From Planococcus sp. ISL-109 (lineage in GTDB: Bacteria; Bacillota; Bacilli; Bacillales_A; Planococcaceae), in NCBI RefSeq assembly GCF_018613655.1, contig NZ_JAGGPW010000004.1:400627-464626 (forward strand): a stretch of 64,000 bases of DNA. The letters are read 5' to 3'. The position numbers and the translations under genes were made by a program. This document shows positions 1 to 8,964 of this stretch, in pieces (the stretch's first letter is position 1; each line of letters starts with the position of its first letter). The notes beneath the pieces are model-generated. The model was not told the origin of the DNA, made no database searches, and saw only the letters and a list, made by a program, of their open reading frames with translations.

Positions 1-182
1 GCCGTCAAATCAAAACAGTAGGTACTTACAACCCGTTGACAGTTCCAGCTGAAGTGAAAATCGACGAAGAATTGGCGTTGAAATGGCTTCATGATGGTGC
101 TAAACCATCTGACACAGTACGTAACTTGTTTTCTCAGAACGGCATTATGGAGAAATTCCATAACGAAAAACTAAACAAGTAA
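1..182 (+). CDS. rpsP: 30S ribosomal protein S16, C-terminal part
   Basis: The window opens inside this gene; the reading frame begins at base 3 and closes with TAA at 180-182, giving about 59 residues. The visible wording (VGTYNPLT near the start, then a tail with [18 protein letters not shown]) is typical of S16, a small-subunit protein that binds 16S rRNA early in 30S assembly. The start and upstream signals lie outside the window. It is followed after 12 bases by khpA, the usual order rpsP-khpA-rimM-trmD-rplS in Bacilli. Confidence 0.93.
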   Translation, partial: RQIKTVGTYNPLTVPAEVKIDEELALKWLHDGAKPSDTVRNLFSQNGIMEKFHNEKLNK

Positions 183-194
183 GGGAGCGTTCTT

Positions 195-428
195 ATGGAG
201 CAGCTGATTGAAACGATCGTTAAGCCGCTAGTTGATTATCCGGAAGAAGTTCGTATTGAAAAAGACGAAAACACTAACCGAGTCGTCTACAAGCTTTCCG
301 TGCATCAAAGTGATACAGGGAAAGTGATCGGCAAGCAAGGACGTGTGGCGAAAGCCGTGCGCTCCGTCGTCTATTCAGCAGCAGGAAATTATCATAAGAA
401 AAAAACGTATCTCGATATTGTGGATTGA
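195..428 (+). CDS. khpA: KhpA, small KH-domain RNA-binding protein (YlqC family)
   Basis: A 77-residue protein that is essentially one KH fold. The GxxG nucleic-acid loop is visible as GKQG at residues 46-49, followed by the helix that continues the KH domain. In Firmicutes KhpA pairs with KhpB (Jag/EloR) and binds many transcripts; roles in cell elongation and division control are reported in streptococci. The start ATG has an AAGGGAG ribosome site 7 bases upstream. It sits between rpsP and rimM and is closed by a hairpin terminator at 427-460, so it probably ends one transcript with rpsP while some reads through to rimM. Confidence 0.93.
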   Translation: MEQLIETIVKPLVDYPEEVRIEKDENTNRVVYKLSVHQSDTGKVIGKQGRVAKAVRSVVYSAAGNYHKKKTYLDIVD

Positions 429-460
429 AAAAGGAAGGAGCCCTGGTTCCTTCCTTTTTT
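427..460 (+). terminator. Rho-independent terminator after khpA
   Basis: Arms GGAAGGA (434-440) and TCCTTCC (448-454) with an A-tract before and six T after. The T-tract contains the TTG at 459 that could be misread as a rimM start. Confidence 0.75.
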
Positions 461-494
461 GTCAGGAAAAAAAGAGTCGGAAGGGTGTTTGTGC

Positions 495-1010
495 GTGGAA
501 TGGTTTAACGTAGGAAAAATAGTCAATACTCACGGAATCGACGGCGAAGTGCGGGTAATGTCCCGCACCGATTTCCCGGAAGAGCGTTTTGCAATCGGCA
601 ATAAACTCGGGTTGTTTACGCCGTCGGCAAAAAAACCGATTATGGTGACAGTGGCGAGCCACCGCAACCATAAAAACTTCGATCTATTGACTTTCGAAGG
701 CTATCCGACCATCAGTGACGTCGAGCCGTTCAAAGAAAGCTATTTGAAAATAGCGGAACACGATCTCGGTGAACTCGAGGAAGATGCTTTTTATCATCAC
801 GAGATCCTCGGCTGCCGTGTCATTTCAACTGAAGGCGAAGACATCGGCACGGTGACGGAGATTCTCGAAACCGGAGCCAATGATGTGTGGGAAGTAAGCC
901 CGGAAAAAGGCAAAAAGCATTATATACCGTATATCGAAGACGTGGTCAAAAAAGTCGATATCGATGCAAAGACCATCACCATCGAAGTTTTGGAAGGCTT
1001 GTTATCATGA
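495..1010 (+). CDS. rimM: Ribosome maturation factor RimM
   Basis: A 171-residue 16S rRNA processing protein that binds S19 and helps mature the 30S head. The N-terminal RimM barrel starts with [13 protein letters not shown] (7-19); the C-terminal PRC-barrel carries TGANDVWEV (126-134) and YIPYIEDVV (143-151). I chose GTG at 495: it has GGAAGGG at 479-485 with a 9-base gap, gives the family's usual MEWFNVGKI start, and the longer frame from TTG 459 would begin inside the terminator of khpA. The stop overlaps the trmD start by four bases (ATGA), so the two are translationally coupled. Confidence 0.9.
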   Translation: MEWFNVGKIVNTHGIDGEVRVMSRTDFPEERFAIGNKLGLFTPSAKKPIMVTVASHRNHKNFDLLTFEGYPTISDVEPFKESYLKIAEHDLGELEEDAFYHHEILGCRVISTEGEDIGTVTEILETGANDVWEVSPEKGKKHYIPYIEDVVKKVDIDAKTITIEVLEGLLS

Positions 1011-1738
1011 TGAACATCCAAGTGCTGTCGCTGTTCCCGCCGATGTTCGAAGGCGTTTTCCAGCATTCGATCATGAAAAAGGCACAGGAAAAAGGGGCGG
1101 TTCACTTAGGGGTCATCGATATTCGCGAATTTGCGAATAACAAGCGCCAAGTGGATGATTATCCGTTCGGCGGGGGAGCCGGCATGGTGCTCAAGCCGGA
1201 ACCTGTATTCAATGCAGTCGAAAGCTTGGCGACATCAGAGAAAAAGCCGCGCGTCATCTTGATGTGTCCGCAGGGCGAGCGTTTTACGCAGCAAAAGGCA
1301 GAAGAACTCGCGAGGGAACAAGAGCTCGTCTTTATTTGCGGCCATTATGAAGGCTATGACGAGCGGATCCGGGAACATTTGGTGACCGATGAAATTTCCA
1401 TCGGCGATTTCGTCTTGACAGGCGGGGAACTTGCGGCGATGACGGTCATCGATAGTATTGTCAGGCTGTTGCCGGGCGTACTCGGTAACAGCGACTCATC
1501 GGTGCGTGATTCGTTTTCGACGGGTTTGTTGGAACACCCTCATTATACGCGTCCAGCGGTCTTCAGAGGCCATAGCGTGCCGGACGTCCTGCTATCGGGC
1601 AACCATGCCAAGATCGATGACTGGCGCGAAGAGCAAGGCTTAAAGCGCACGCTCGAACGCCGGCCGGATCTGTTGGAGAAACTGGAACTGACCGACAAGC
1701 AGAAAAAGATACTTGCCCGTTTGCAAAGTGTAAAATAA
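1007..1738 (+). CDS. trmD: tRNA (guanine37-N1)-methyltransferase TrmD
   Basis: A 243-residue SPOUT enzyme that methylates G37 next to the anticodon with S-adenosylmethionine and so prevents +1 frameshifting. Visible are the knot segments [10 protein letters not shown] (111-120) and [11 protein letters not shown] (131-141), and the catalytic Asp in RDSF at residue 168. The start is the first of two ATG codons (1007, 1010), chosen because GGAAGG at 992-997 is 9 bases from it. A longer open frame from 887 runs through rimM and is not credible. Next comes the rplS leader. Confidence 0.93.
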   Translation: MMNIQVLSLFPPMFEGVFQHSIMKKAQEKGAVHLGVIDIREFANNKRQVDDYPFGGGAGMVLKPEPVFNAVESLATSEKKPRVILMCPQGERFTQQKAEELAREQELVFICGHYEGYDERIREHLVTDEISIGDFVLTGGELAAMTVIDSIVRLLPGVLGNSDSSVRDSFSTGLLEHPHYTRPAVFRGHSVPDVLLSGNHAKIDDWREEQGLKRTLERRPDLLEKLELTDKQKKILARLQSVK

Positions 1739-1740
1739 AT

Positions 1741-1872
1741 GAAGATAGCTCTTGCAGCTACCCCCGTGAAGTGATAGTATGGAGAATGTACTTTTATGCA
1801 AAGTACACGAATCACGGTGTTCCGCTGCAGAGCTAACGGATTGCAAGAACATCTGTAGAAGGAGAGAAAATC
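1741..1872 (+). ncRNA. Structured rplS leader (L19 leader-type)
   Basis: Three nested helices are visible: TAGCTCTTGCAGC (1746-1758) with GCTGCAGAGCTA (1824-1835, one bulged base), CCGTGA (1764-1769) with TCACGG (1812-1817), and the hairpin GTACTTT/AAAGTAC (1788-1794/1800-1806). Position and layout fit the L19 leader described before rplS in Bacillales, thought to let L19 control its own synthesis. TGCAAGA at 1842-1848 can pair with TCTTGCA at 1750-1756 as a competing fold. I assign the family from position and shape; a covariance-model search would settle it. Confidence 0.75.
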
Positions 1873-2217
1873 ATGCAAAACATTATTGCTGACATCACAA
1901 AAGACCAACTACGTGCTGATCTTCCAACTTTCCGTCCGGGCGATACTGTCCGCGTCCACGTGAAAGTAGTCGAGGGAACTCGCGAACGTATCCAGGTATA
2001 CGAGGGAGTCGTCATCGGCCGTCGCGGAGGCGGAGTCAGTGAAACATTCACTGTCCGCAAAATTTCTTACGGTGTAGGTGTTGAACGTACATTCCCTGTA
2101 CACACACCTAAAATCGCTCAGCTTGAAGTTACTCGCCGTGGTAAAGTGCGTCGTGCGAAATTGTACTACTTGCGCAACCTACGCGGTAAAGCAGCTCGTA
2201 TCAAAGAAATCCGATAA
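1873..2217 (+). CDS. rplS: 50S ribosomal protein L19
   Basis: A 114-residue L19, the family's normal length, with [20 protein letters not shown] and the conserved [25 protein letters not shown] block in its middle. It lies at the 30S-50S interface and contacts 16S rRNA. The ATG has GAAGGAGAG 5-12 bases upstream. It follows a structured leader and is closed by two terminators in a row, so it forms the end of the rpsP-to-rplS ribosomal cluster. Confidence 0.96.
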   Translation: MQNIIADITKDQLRADLPTFRPGDTVRVHVKVVEGTRERIQVYEGVVIGRRGGGVSETFTVRKISYGVGVERTFPVHTPKIAQLEVTRRGKVRRAKLYYLRNLRGKAARIKEIR

Positions 2218-2230
2218 CATCGCAATTCAG

Positions 2231-2258
2231 GAAGAGGGCATTTATGCTCTCTTCTTTT
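2231..2258 (+). terminator. First terminator after rplS
   Basis: Arms GAAGAGGGCA and TGCTCTCTTC (2231-2240/2245-2254) followed by TTTT. Confidence 0.75.
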
Positions 2259-2268
2259 GCATTAAAGA

Positions 2269-2296
2269 GATCCGGACTTGTCTGGGTCTTTTTTTT
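2269..2296 (+). terminator. Second, back-up terminator after rplS
   Basis: GATCCGGAC (2269-2277) pairs over its full length, with G-T pairs, to GTCTGGGTC (2280-2288), then eight T. It starts 11 bases after the first terminator and isolates the next gene. Confidence 0.75.
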
Positions 2297-2364
2297 GTGC
2301 ACACGCTGCCGCTTGGACAACTGCAAGCACCAACAGCGCCAAGGCAAAGAGCCTGCTGTTTTCT

Positions 2365-2393
2365 TTGCTAAACAGCTTTTTTCGCTGTACAAT
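2365..2393 (+). promoter_or_regulatory. SigA-type promoter for sipS
   Basis: TTGCTA (2365-2370), 17-base spacer, TACAAT (2388-2393), placed just after the two rplS terminators and 30 bases before the gene start. Confidence 0.7.
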
Positions 2394-2422
2394 TAAAGCA
2401 ATAAGCGCGGGGAGGAACACGC

Positions 2423-2980
2423 ATGGAAGCTGAAGGGAAAAAGAAGAACGAAATGTGGGAATGGTCCAAAGCTCTATTGATTGCGTTCGGCCTTGCAGCA
2501 ATTATCCGGGTTTTCCTATTTACCCCAATTGTAGTCGACGGTGAATCGATGATGCCGACCCTCGAGCACGGTGATCGGATGATTGTCAATAAAATCGGCT
2601 ATACTGTAGGAGATCCGGATCGATTTGATATTATCGTATTTCATGCACCTGAACAAAAAGACTATATTAAACGGGTCATCGGCTTGCCGGGCGATCACGT
2701 GTCCTATGAAGAAGACCGGTTGTATATAAATGGCGAACCGGTAGATGAACCTTATCTCGAGGAATACAAGCAAGGCATTACCGGAACATTAACGGAAGAC
2801 TTTTTGCTCGAAGATATTGCCAACCATTCAGTCATTCCTGAAGGGTATGTATTTGTCATGGGCGACAATCGCAGACAAAGCAAAGACAGCCGTCATATTG
2901 GGCTTGTGCCGGTCGAAGAAGTAATTGGCAATACGAAATTTGTGTTTTGGCCGGTGGATGAAGCCGGCATTGTAAAATAA
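2423..2980 (+). CDS. sipS: Type I signal peptidase
   Basis: A 185-residue membrane protease that removes signal peptides from exported proteins outside the membrane. One N-terminal membrane segment (about 16-36) is followed by the box with the catalytic Ser42 (DGESMMPTL), the general base Lys83 in [11 protein letters not shown], and the late box [14 protein letters not shown] (147-160). Length and single anchor fit the prokaryotic (P-type) SipS/LepB group. The ATG is preceded by GGGGAGGA. It has its own promoter and is followed 11 bases later by rbgA. The sip paralogue name is a guess; the function is clear. Confidence 0.93.
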   Translation: MEAEGKKKNEMWEWSKALLIAFGLAAIIRVFLFTPIVVDGESMMPTLEHGDRMIVNKIGYTVGDPDRFDIIVFHAPEQKDYIKRVIGLPGDHVSYEEDRLYINGEPVDEPYLEEYKQGITGTLTEDFLLEDIANHSVIPEGYVFVMGDNRRQSKDSRHIGLVPVEEVIGNTKFVFWPVDEAGIVK

Positions 2981-2991
2981 GGAGTGGTGTC

Positions 2992-3867
2992 ATGACGATT
3001 CAATGGTTTCCCGGACATATGGCGAAAGCGCGCCGGGAAGTAACAGAAAAACTGAAATTGGTTGATATCATTTTCGAATTGGTGGATGCGCGTTTGCCGC
3101 TGTCTTCACGCAATCCGATGATTGATCAAGTAATCCAGCAAAAACCCCGCCTCATCATCCTTAATAAAATGGACATGGCGGATGAGAGAGAAACAAAAAA
3201 ATGGATCGAGCATTTCGAGAGCGAAGGAACCCGCGCAGTGGCAATCAATTCCTTAGAAGGGAAAGGCTTGCAGGCGGTCACAAAAGCTTCAAAGGAGATC
3301 CTCAAAGAGAAATGGGATCGCATGGAAGCGAAGGGCATTAAGCCGCGCGCCATTCGCGCCATGATCGTGGGCATTCCGAATGTCGGAAAATCGACCTTGA
3401 TCAACCGTCTCTCCAAAAAAAGCTTGGCGAAGACGGGCAATATGCCAGGCGTCACAAAAGCCCAGCAATGGATCAAAGTCGGCAAGGAAATCGAATTGCT
3501 TGATACGCCGGGTATTTTATGGCCGAAATTCGAAGATCAGGAAATCGGACAAAAACTCGCAGTGACCGGAGCTATCAAAGATTCGGTTATTCAAATGCAG
3601 GAGCTGGCTATTTACGCGCTGAAGTTTTTGGAAAAGCGCTATCCGAGCCGCCTAATGGAACGCTACGGCATCGATCGGATCGACGAGGATTTGGTGAAGA
3701 CTTTCGATCATATCGGCAAGAAACGCTATATGATCGGCCCAGATGGCGAAGTCGATTATGAAATGACGGCAGAAATTATCGTTCGCGATATACGCAACCA
3801 GCGTTTGGGGCGGGTTACATTCGACTACCGGGATGAAATGATTACAGAACAAGACGAACTAGCATAA
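2992..3867 (+). CDS. rbgA: Ribosome biogenesis GTPase RbgA (YlqF)
   Basis: A 291-residue circularly permuted GTPase: the G4 motif NKMD (58-61) comes before the P-loop GIPNVGKST (127-135), and G3 DTPG follows at 171-174. RbgA acts late in 50S assembly, helping to bring in L16, L27 and L36 and to mature the peptidyl-transferase region. The N-terminal [13 protein letters not shown] is the family signature. The start ATG has AAGGAGTGG upstream. It sits between the signal peptidase and rnhB as in many Bacilli. Confidence 0.95.
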   Translation: MTIQWFPGHMAKARREVTEKLKLVDIIFELVDARLPLSSRNPMIDQVIQQKPRLIILNKMDMADERETKKWIEHFESEGTRAVAINSLEGKGLQAVTKASKEILKEKWDRMEAKGIKPRAIRAMIVGIPNVGKSTLINRLSKKSLAKTGNMPGVTKAQQWIKVGKEIELLDTPGILWPKFEDQEIGQKLAVTGAIKDSVIQMQELAIYALKFLEKRYPSRLMERYGIDRIDEDLVKTFDHIGKKRYMIGPDGEVDYEMTAEIIVRDIRNQRLGRVTFDYRDEMITEQDELA

Positions 3868-3871
3868 AGAG

Positions 3872-3904
3872 CGGGTCCTGAAAATAGGGCCCGTTATTCT
3901 TTTG
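3872..3904 (+). terminator. Weak terminator between rbgA and rnhB
   Basis: CGGGTCCT (3872-3879) pairs with AGGGCCCG (3886-3893), then TTATTCTTTT. The T-tract is broken, so readthrough into rnhB is likely. Confidence 0.5.
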
Positions 3905-3921
3905 CGGAGAGGGCGTGGGGA

Positions 3922-4692
3922 ATGGAGACGACGGCATCCATTAAAGAAAAACTGCAAGCGGCGAAGAGTTATGAGCCGTGGATGGAAGAGCTAAGGGCGG
4001 ATAAGCGGAAAAGCGTGCAGCAATTGCTGGCGTCCTGGAACAGGCGTTTTGATAAGCAGCAATCGTTGGTGCGCCAATTAGAGGAAAAGCGCAGCTTTGA
4101 TGACCAGTTTAAAGTTCATTTCAGTTCACTGGTCGCAGGAATCGATGAAGCCGGGCGCGGCCCGCTCGCGGGTCCTGTCGTCACAGCGGCGGTCATCTTG
4201 CCTGAAGATTGCAGCGCATTTCTAGGGCTGGATGATTCGAAACAAATAGCCAAAGCGAAACGCAGTGAGCTGGCGGAATTAATCAAAGCGCAAGCCGTCA
4301 GCTGGTCAGTACATATCCAGCCTCCTGAAGCCATCGACCGGTTGAATATCTACCAGGCGACAAAAGAGTCTATGGAAGCGTCAGCGCATGCTCTCGACCC
4401 CATCCCGGACATCGTGCTAGTAGATGCGATGAAGCTGGCAATTGCAATGCCGACAGAAGCGATCATTAAAGGCGATGCGAAAAGTTTAAGCATCGCAGCA
4501 GCTTCCATCCTTGCAAAGACGGGGCGTGATGATCTCATGGACGAATACGCTGCGATATATCCGGAGTATGGCTTCTCGAAACACGCCGGCTACGGAACGA
4601 AAGAACATTTGGCGGCACTCGAAGCGCACGGCCCGTGCCCGATCCATCGTAAGACGTTCGAGCCAGTAAAATCGATGCCCAAAAGACCATAA
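3922..4692 (+). CDS. rnhB: Ribonuclease HII
   Basis: A 256-residue enzyme that cuts the RNA strand of RNA/DNA hybrids and single ribonucleotides left in DNA. The catalytic core starts at AGIDEAGRGPLAGPV (72-86, with Asp75 and Glu76); a further acidic residue lies in LVDAM (Asp168), and GDAKSLSIAAASILAK (184-199) is the conserved late motif. The first 65 residues are the basic N-terminal extension seen in Bacillus RNase HII. The ATG has GGAGAGGG upstream. In B. subtilis ylqG and ylqH sit between this gene and sucC; here they are absent. Confidence 0.95.
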   Translation: METTASIKEKLQAAKSYEPWMEELRADKRKSVQQLLASWNRRFDKQQSLVRQLEEKRSFDDQFKVHFSSLVAGIDEAGRGPLAGPVVTAAVILPEDCSAFLGLDDSKQIAKAKRSELAELIKAQAVSWSVHIQPPEAIDRLNIYQATKESMEASAHALDPIPDIVLVDAMKLAIAMPTEAIIKGDAKSLSIAAASILAKTGRDDLMDEYAAIYPEYGFSKHAGYGTKEHLAALEAHGPCPIHRKTFEPVKSMPKRP

Positions 4693-4743
4693 GACCGTAA
4701 GAGACGGAAAATTCGAAGTTTTTGTCAGAGTAGCTGTCAACTG

Positions 4744-4772
4744 TGGACATTCTGTGGCAACTTTAATACAAT
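4744..4772 (+). promoter_or_regulatory. SigA-type promoter for sucCD
   Basis: TGGACA (4744-4749), 17 bases, TACAAT (4767-4772), 49 bases before sucC. Confidence 0.65.
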
Positions 4773-4821
4773 GGTAGAGGCAATAAAATAACGAGACAGA
4801 CGTTTGATTGGAGGATGACAG

Positions 4822-5982
4822 ATGAATATCCATGAATATCAAGGAAAAGAACTCCTCAGACAATACGGCGTAGCAGTTTCATACGGCATCGTTGCTTTTT
4901 CTCCGGAAGAAGCAGTTAAGGCGGCTAAAGAACTGAGTACGGATATTGTCGTGGTAAAAGCACAAATCCATGCAGGTGGACGAGGAAAGGCCGGCGGTGT
5001 TAAAATCGCCAAAAATTTGGATGAAGTCCGCGCGTATGCGAAAGAGCTTTTAGGAAAAGTTCTTGTGACCCACCAAACAGGACCAGAAGGCAAAGAAATC
5101 AAACGCCTTTTGATCGAAGAAGGATCTGATATCAAAAAAGAATATTATATCGGATTGGTGCTTGACCGCCAAACTTCACGTGTCACTCTTATGGGGTCTG
5201 AAGAAGGCGGAGTTGATATCGAGGAAGTTTCTGAAAACACTCCTGAAAAAATCTTTAAAGAAATTATCGACCCAGTAGTCGGTTTGACTGGTTTCCAGGC
5301 ACGCCGTATGGCTTTCAACATGAACATTCCGCCAAAGCTTGTAAACAAAGCAGCGAAATTCATGCTGGGCCTTTACACGGTATTCGTTGAAAAAGATGCT
5401 TCCATCGTTGAGATCAATCCGTTGGTTGAAACAGGCGACGGCAACATTTTAGCGCTTGATGCAAAATTCGATTTCGATGAAAACGCTCTTTACCGCCACA
5501 AAGATATTGTGGAACTTCGTGATTTCGATGAAGAGGATTCAAAAGAAATTGAAGCTTCCAAGTATGACTTGAGCTATATTTCTTTGGACGGGAACATCGG
5601 CTGTATGGTTAACGGCGCCGGACTTGCTATGGCAACAATGGATACGATCAACTATTACGGCGGAACACCCGCTAACTTCCTTGACGTTGGGGGCGGTGCC
5701 ACCGCAGAAAAAGTAACGGAAGCATTCAAAATCATTCTTTCTGATAAGAATGTTAAAGGAATCTTCGTTAACATTTTCGGCGGCATCATGAAATGTGACA
5801 TCATCGCAGAAGGCGTAATCCAAGCTGCTAAAGAAGTAAGCCTGGACGTACCTCTAGTCGTTCGCCTTGAAGGAACAAACGTTGAAATTGGTAAAAAACT
5901 GCTTAATGAATCAGGTCTTAATATTGTGGCTGCCGGTACGATGGCAGACGGCGCTAAAAAGATCGTAGAACTTGTAGGCTAA
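4822..5982 (+). CDS. sucC: Succinyl-CoA ligase, ADP-forming, beta subunit
   Basis: A 386-residue TCA-cycle subunit that, with SucD, converts succinyl-CoA to succinate while making ATP. It has an N-terminal ATP-grasp domain (nucleotide loop AGGRGKAGG at 51-59) and a C-terminal ligase domain with GGGATAEKV near 290. Length matches the family. The ATG has GGAGGA with a good gap. It is followed 18 bases later by sucD, and both end at one strong terminator, so they form a two-gene operon. Confidence 0.96.
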   Translation: MNIHEYQGKELLRQYGVAVSYGIVAFSPEEAVKAAKELSTDIVVVKAQIHAGGRGKAGGVKIAKNLDEVRAYAKELLGKVLVTHQTGPEGKEIKRLLIEEGSDIKKEYYIGLVLDRQTSRVTLMGSEEGGVDIEEVSENTPEKIFKEIIDPVVGLTGFQARRMAFNMNIPPKLVNKAAKFMLGLYTVFVEKDASIVEINPLVETGDGNILALDAKFDFDENALYRHKDIVELRDFDEEDSKEIEASKYDLSYISLDGNIGCMVNGAGLAMATMDTINYYGGTPANFLDVGGGATAEKVTEAFKIILSDKNVKGIFVNIFGGIMKCDIIAEGVIQAAKEVSLDVPLVVRLEGTNVEIGKKLLNESGLNIVAAGTMADGAKKIVELVG

Positions 5983-6000
5983 AGAAGGGCAGGGACAAAA

Positions 6001-6903
6001 ATGAGTGTATACATTAATAAAGACACAAAAGTGCTTGTACAAGGAATTACAGGGTCAACTGCCCTTTTCCATACAAAGCAGATGCTTGAATACGGAACGA
6101 AAATCGTTGCGGGTGTAACACCAGGCAAAGGCGGAACTGAAGCTGAGGGCGTACCTGTCTTCAATACTGTAGAAGATGCAGTAAAAGCTACAGGAGCGAA
6201 CGTATCTGTAATTTACGTACCGGCTCCTTTCGCGGCTGATGCAATTCTTGAAGCTGTTGAAGCTGAACTTGACATGGCAATCTGCATCACTGAGCATATT
6301 CCGGTACTTGATATGGTCAAAGTGAAGCGTTATATGGAAGGCAAGAAAACACGTCTTGTCGGACCTAACTGCCCGGGTGTCATCACTCCGGACGAATGTA
6401 AAATCGGCATCATGCCTGGGTACATCCATAAAAAAGGCCATGTTGGTGTAGTATCACGCTCTGGTACGTTAACGTACGAAGCAACTCACCAATTGTCTGA
6501 AGAAGGCATCGGCCAGTCGACTGCTGTCGGTATCGGCGGAGACCCGGTCAACGGCACGAACTTTATCGATGTGTTGAAAGAATTTAACGAAGATGAAGAT
6601 ACGTATGCTGTGGTTATGATCGGTGAAATTGGCGGAACTGCTGAAGAAGAAGCTGCAGAATGGGTTAAAGCGAATATGACGAAACCTGTTGTCGGCTTTA
6701 TCGGTGGCCAAACAGCGCCAGAAGGAAAGCGCATGGGCCACGCCGGTGCGATCATTTCTGGAGGTAAAGGAACTGCTGCAGATAAGATCAAGGCAATGAA
6801 CGAAGCTGGAATCGAAGTTGCAGATACACCTTCTGTTATCGGTGAAACTTTGATCAAAGTGATCAAAGAAAAAGGCCTTTACGACAAATGTAAAACTCAT
6901 TAA
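6001..6903 (+). CDS. sucD: Succinyl-CoA ligase, ADP-forming, alpha subunit
   Basis: A 300-residue subunit that binds CoA and carries the phosphorylated histidine. The CoA-binding Rossmann part opens with [10 protein letters not shown] (15-24) and VTPGKGG; the active-site histidine is His247 in [14 protein letters not shown]. It works as a partner of the upstream sucC in the same transcript. The start ATG at 6001 has AAGAAGGGCAGGGA before it. Confidence 0.96.
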   Translation: MSVYINKDTKVLVQGITGSTALFHTKQMLEYGTKIVAGVTPGKGGTEAEGVPVFNTVEDAVKATGANVSVIYVPAPFAADAILEAVEAELDMAICITEHIPVLDMVKVKRYMEGKKTRLVGPNCPGVITPDECKIGIMPGYIHKKGHVGVVSRSGTLTYEATHQLSEEGIGQSTAVGIGGDPVNGTNFIDVLKEFNEDEDTYAVVMIGEIGGTAEEEAAEWVKANMTKPVVGFIGGQTAPEGKRMGHAGAIISGGKGTAADKIKAMNEAGIEVADTPSVIGETLIKVIKEKGLYDKCKTH

Positions 6904-6904
6904 T

Positions 6905-6949
6905 GAAAAAAACCTTGAAGCGTCTGAAAAGACGCTTCAAGGTTTTTTT
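6905..6949 (+). terminator. Strong terminator after sucCD
   Basis: Perfect 14-base arms ACCTTGAAGCGTCT/AGACGCTTCAAGGT (6912-6925/6930-6943) around a GAAA tetraloop, with A before and T after. Confidence 0.92.
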
Positions 6950-7091
6950 ATGTTGCTTTACCGCAAGTCTGATTGGGAAAACTGACAATCCAGTGAAAGT
7001 TTTCTTCAACAGCCACTGATCGAAGTTTCTCTTTATTGGGGAATCCCGTTGATAATGAGTGATTAAAGGACAGTTTTCTGCGATCCTGATT

Positions 7092-7097
7092 TATAAT
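7092..7097 (+). promoter_or_regulatory. Possible promoter -10 box for the unknown gene at 7137
   Basis: TATAAT at 7092-7097, 40 bases before the start. The best -35 match upstream (GACA within 7069-7074) is poor, so the promoter may be weak or regulated. Confidence 0.4.
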
Positions 7098-7136
7098 GAA
7101 AATAGCCGAAATGGCGAGGACGTAGGAGGGTGTGGC

Positions 7137-7880
7137 ATGGAAACAGAGTGGGTCTTAGGAATCGCGGCAAGTACCATAGCCGCAGTTTCCGGGATGGCTA
7201 TCGCGAACAAACGGTCAACAACAAAAATACATGAAACGCAGGAACAGGCCATTGTGGAGGAATTTGTGTCTCCTTTTTTGCCGGAAGTGATAAGTTTTCA
7301 TCAACTCGGAACCTTAGGTGAAGATCCATTCAAAACGGTTAATAGTGAAAAACTCGTGGTGGATATTTATGCTAAAAGCCAAGTGAGCGGGTATCATTCG
7401 TACGACCGTTTTGATGCGCTTACCCATATCGAAATGTTGGGGGAATCTGCTGGAGAGAAGAAGAAAGAGCTGCTGGAATTCCTATTCTGGTATCTTGATT
7501 TCGCCAATGCTATATTAACTGACACTGTGCAATCGCCCAATACTTTACTGAGGGAAGTAAGGCAGCTTCAAAAGCATTACGCTGTTTGGTATATCTGCTA
7601 TGAAGAAATGGAAAATGATGCCCCGGACATCATTCCCGAATTAATTCGTTATAGCGCTTATTATGCCAGTGTTTTGAGGGAAATTGAAATGGGGGTGTTT
7701 CGGGATTTGATGCAAGATGAGCAAAAGCGTCGGGATCGCCGTGGAAATTTTGTCCGCATCATTTTTCAGGCACTCGAAAAACAAGCTGATGGCAAGGTGG
7801 AGTTGAGTGCCGTCGCGCAATTTCATCAACATTACGATCAACAATACACGCACCGAAACAAAGGGAAAATCCGCTTCTAA
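7137..7880 (+). CDS. Unknown protein with N-terminal membrane anchor
   Basis: I do not recognise this 247-residue protein. It starts METEWVLGIAASTIAAVSGMAIA, one likely membrane segment (5-23), followed by a charged, helix-rich soluble part with many aromatic residues (EFLFWYLDFANAI near 125; HYAVWYICYEEME near 155) and a basic C-terminal tail. There is no Cys lipobox and no known catalytic motif. ATG 7137 is chosen because GGAGGG lies 6 bases upstream; a GTG at 7059 would add 26 residues without a ribosome site. It stands alone between the sucCD terminator and dprA, neighbours in B. subtilis. It could be a membrane-linked regulator, but nothing shows this. Confidence 0.75.
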   Translation: METEWVLGIAASTIAAVSGMAIANKRSTTKIHETQEQAIVEEFVSPFLPEVISFHQLGTLGEDPFKTVNSEKLVVDIYAKSQVSGYHSYDRFDALTHIEMLGESAGEKKKELLEFLFWYLDFANAILTDTVQSPNTLLREVRQLQKHYAVWYICYEEMENDAPDIIPELIRYSAYYASVLREIEMGVFRDLMQDEQKRRDRRGNFVRIIFQALEKQADGKVELSAVAQFHQHYDQQYTHRNKGKIRF

Positions 7881-7885
7881 AAACA

Positions 7886-7914
7886 TTTACGGATCGATCT
7901 GAAAACTCTATGAT
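7886..7914 (+). promoter_or_regulatory. SigA-type promoter for dprA
   Basis: TTTACG (7886-7891), 17 bases, TATGAT (7909-7914), right after the stop of the unknown gene. Confidence 0.6.
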
Positions 7915-7967
7915 AAAAGAAAGGTGCACTCGACACGTGCGCTGATCTTTTCTAGAGGAGGAATGAC

Positions 7968-8855
7968 ATGAACAAAGAATCCACACAACGCTTGCTGGCA
8001 CTGCATTACGTTTATCCGAAGCCTTTGAACCGATTGATGCCTTTATTGAAAGACGACCCCGCACTTGAATTTCTGCATCTCCGCAGCCCTTACGACATGG
8101 CGGAACAACTGCAAATCCCATTGCCAAAAGCGACCTTGTTGAAGCAATCGTATATTCACCATATGCACTCCCCCTTTCACGCCATCTACGAAAAAAGCCG
8201 CATCCACATCGTCACGTGCTTTGATCCCCTCTACCCACCCTCTTTGCTTGAATTGATCGACCCGCCGGCGATACTTTATTTGAAAGGCGATCCCCAATTG
8301 CTGAATGCTAAGGAAAAAATAGCGATCATCGGCTCCAGAAAAGCACAAAACTATTCGGAACGGGCCATTAAAGAATTGCTTCCCCCGTTACTTGCGGAAG
8401 GGTTCGTCATCATTAGTGGCTTGGCGAAAGGAGCAGACGCGATGGCGCATCGCCAAACCATCGATTTGGGCGGAAAAACCATTGCGGTCATCGGTAGCGG
8501 TTTTTTGCACCGCTACCCGAAAGTTAACGAAGAACTGTTCTCTTTAATAGAAGAAACCCATTTGCTGGTGAGTGAATATCCACCGTATATGACGCCGCGA
8601 AAATGGAATTTCCCGATGCGTAACCGCATCATCAGCGGCTTATCAAAAGGCGTTATCGTGACGCAGGCAGAAGTGAAAAGTGGAACATTGAGCACTATCG
8701 AACATGCGTTGGACCACGGTAAAGAAGTGTTTGCTGTTCCGGGGGACATCTTTTCCCCACTTTCAACAGGTCCCCATAAATTAATTGCGGAAGGGGCAAA
8801 ACCTGTCTGGAACGGCGCTCAAGTGCTGGAAGAATACCGGCAATTGAGAAGCTGA
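7968..8855 (+). CDS. dprA: DNA processing protein DprA (Smf)
   Basis: A 295-residue protein that binds incoming single-stranded DNA during transformation and loads RecA on it. After an N-terminal helical part, the Rossmann-like core shows IGSRKA (121-126), SGLAKGAD (150-157), FPMRNR (215-220) and the late GTLSTIEHAL block. It ends shortly after the core, with no clear winged helix, as in the short Bacillus form. The ATG has AGGAGG nearby. Position before topA is conserved. Its presence suggests natural competence machinery but does not prove it. Confidence 0.94.
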   Translation: MNKESTQRLLALHYVYPKPLNRLMPLLKDDPALEFLHLRSPYDMAEQLQIPLPKATLLKQSYIHHMHSPFHAIYEKSRIHIVTCFDPLYPPSLLELIDPPAILYLKGDPQLLNAKEKIAIIGSRKAQNYSERAIKELLPPLLAEGFVIISGLAKGADAMAHRQTIDLGGKTIAVIGSGFLHRYPKVNEELFSLIEETHLLVSEYPPYMTPRKWNFPMRNRIISGLSKGVIVTQAEVKSGTLSTIEHALDHGKEVFAVPGDIFSPLSTGPHKLIAEGAKPVWNGAQVLEEYRQLRS

Positions 8856-8879
8856 AGAAAGGCGATTCGACGAAATACC

Positions 8880-8908
8880 TTGCAATCGGCCATAAACTGT
8901 TATACATT
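8880..8908 (+). promoter_or_regulatory. Probable promoter for topA
   Basis: TTGCAA (8880-8885), 17 bases, TACATT (8903-8908), 57 bases before topA. Confidence 0.5.
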
Positions 8909-8964
8909 TTGCATCAGGTGATTCTTTACAAAATTTGAAGAAACCTCTATGAGGAGGAGTATCG

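Noticed and set aside
459-494. TTG start for rimM at 459
   Set aside because: The codon is in the T-tract of the khpA terminator and has no ribosome site; GTG 495 has one.
887-1006. Extended trmD reading frame starting at 887
   Set aside because: It runs inside rimM in another frame; the ATG at 1007 with a ribosome site gives the normal protein.
1752-1780. Promoter-like TTGCAG-17-TAGTAT inside the rplS leader
   Set aside because: Both boxes fall in the long stem and hairpin of the leader; structure explains them better and transcription from here would cut the closing helix.
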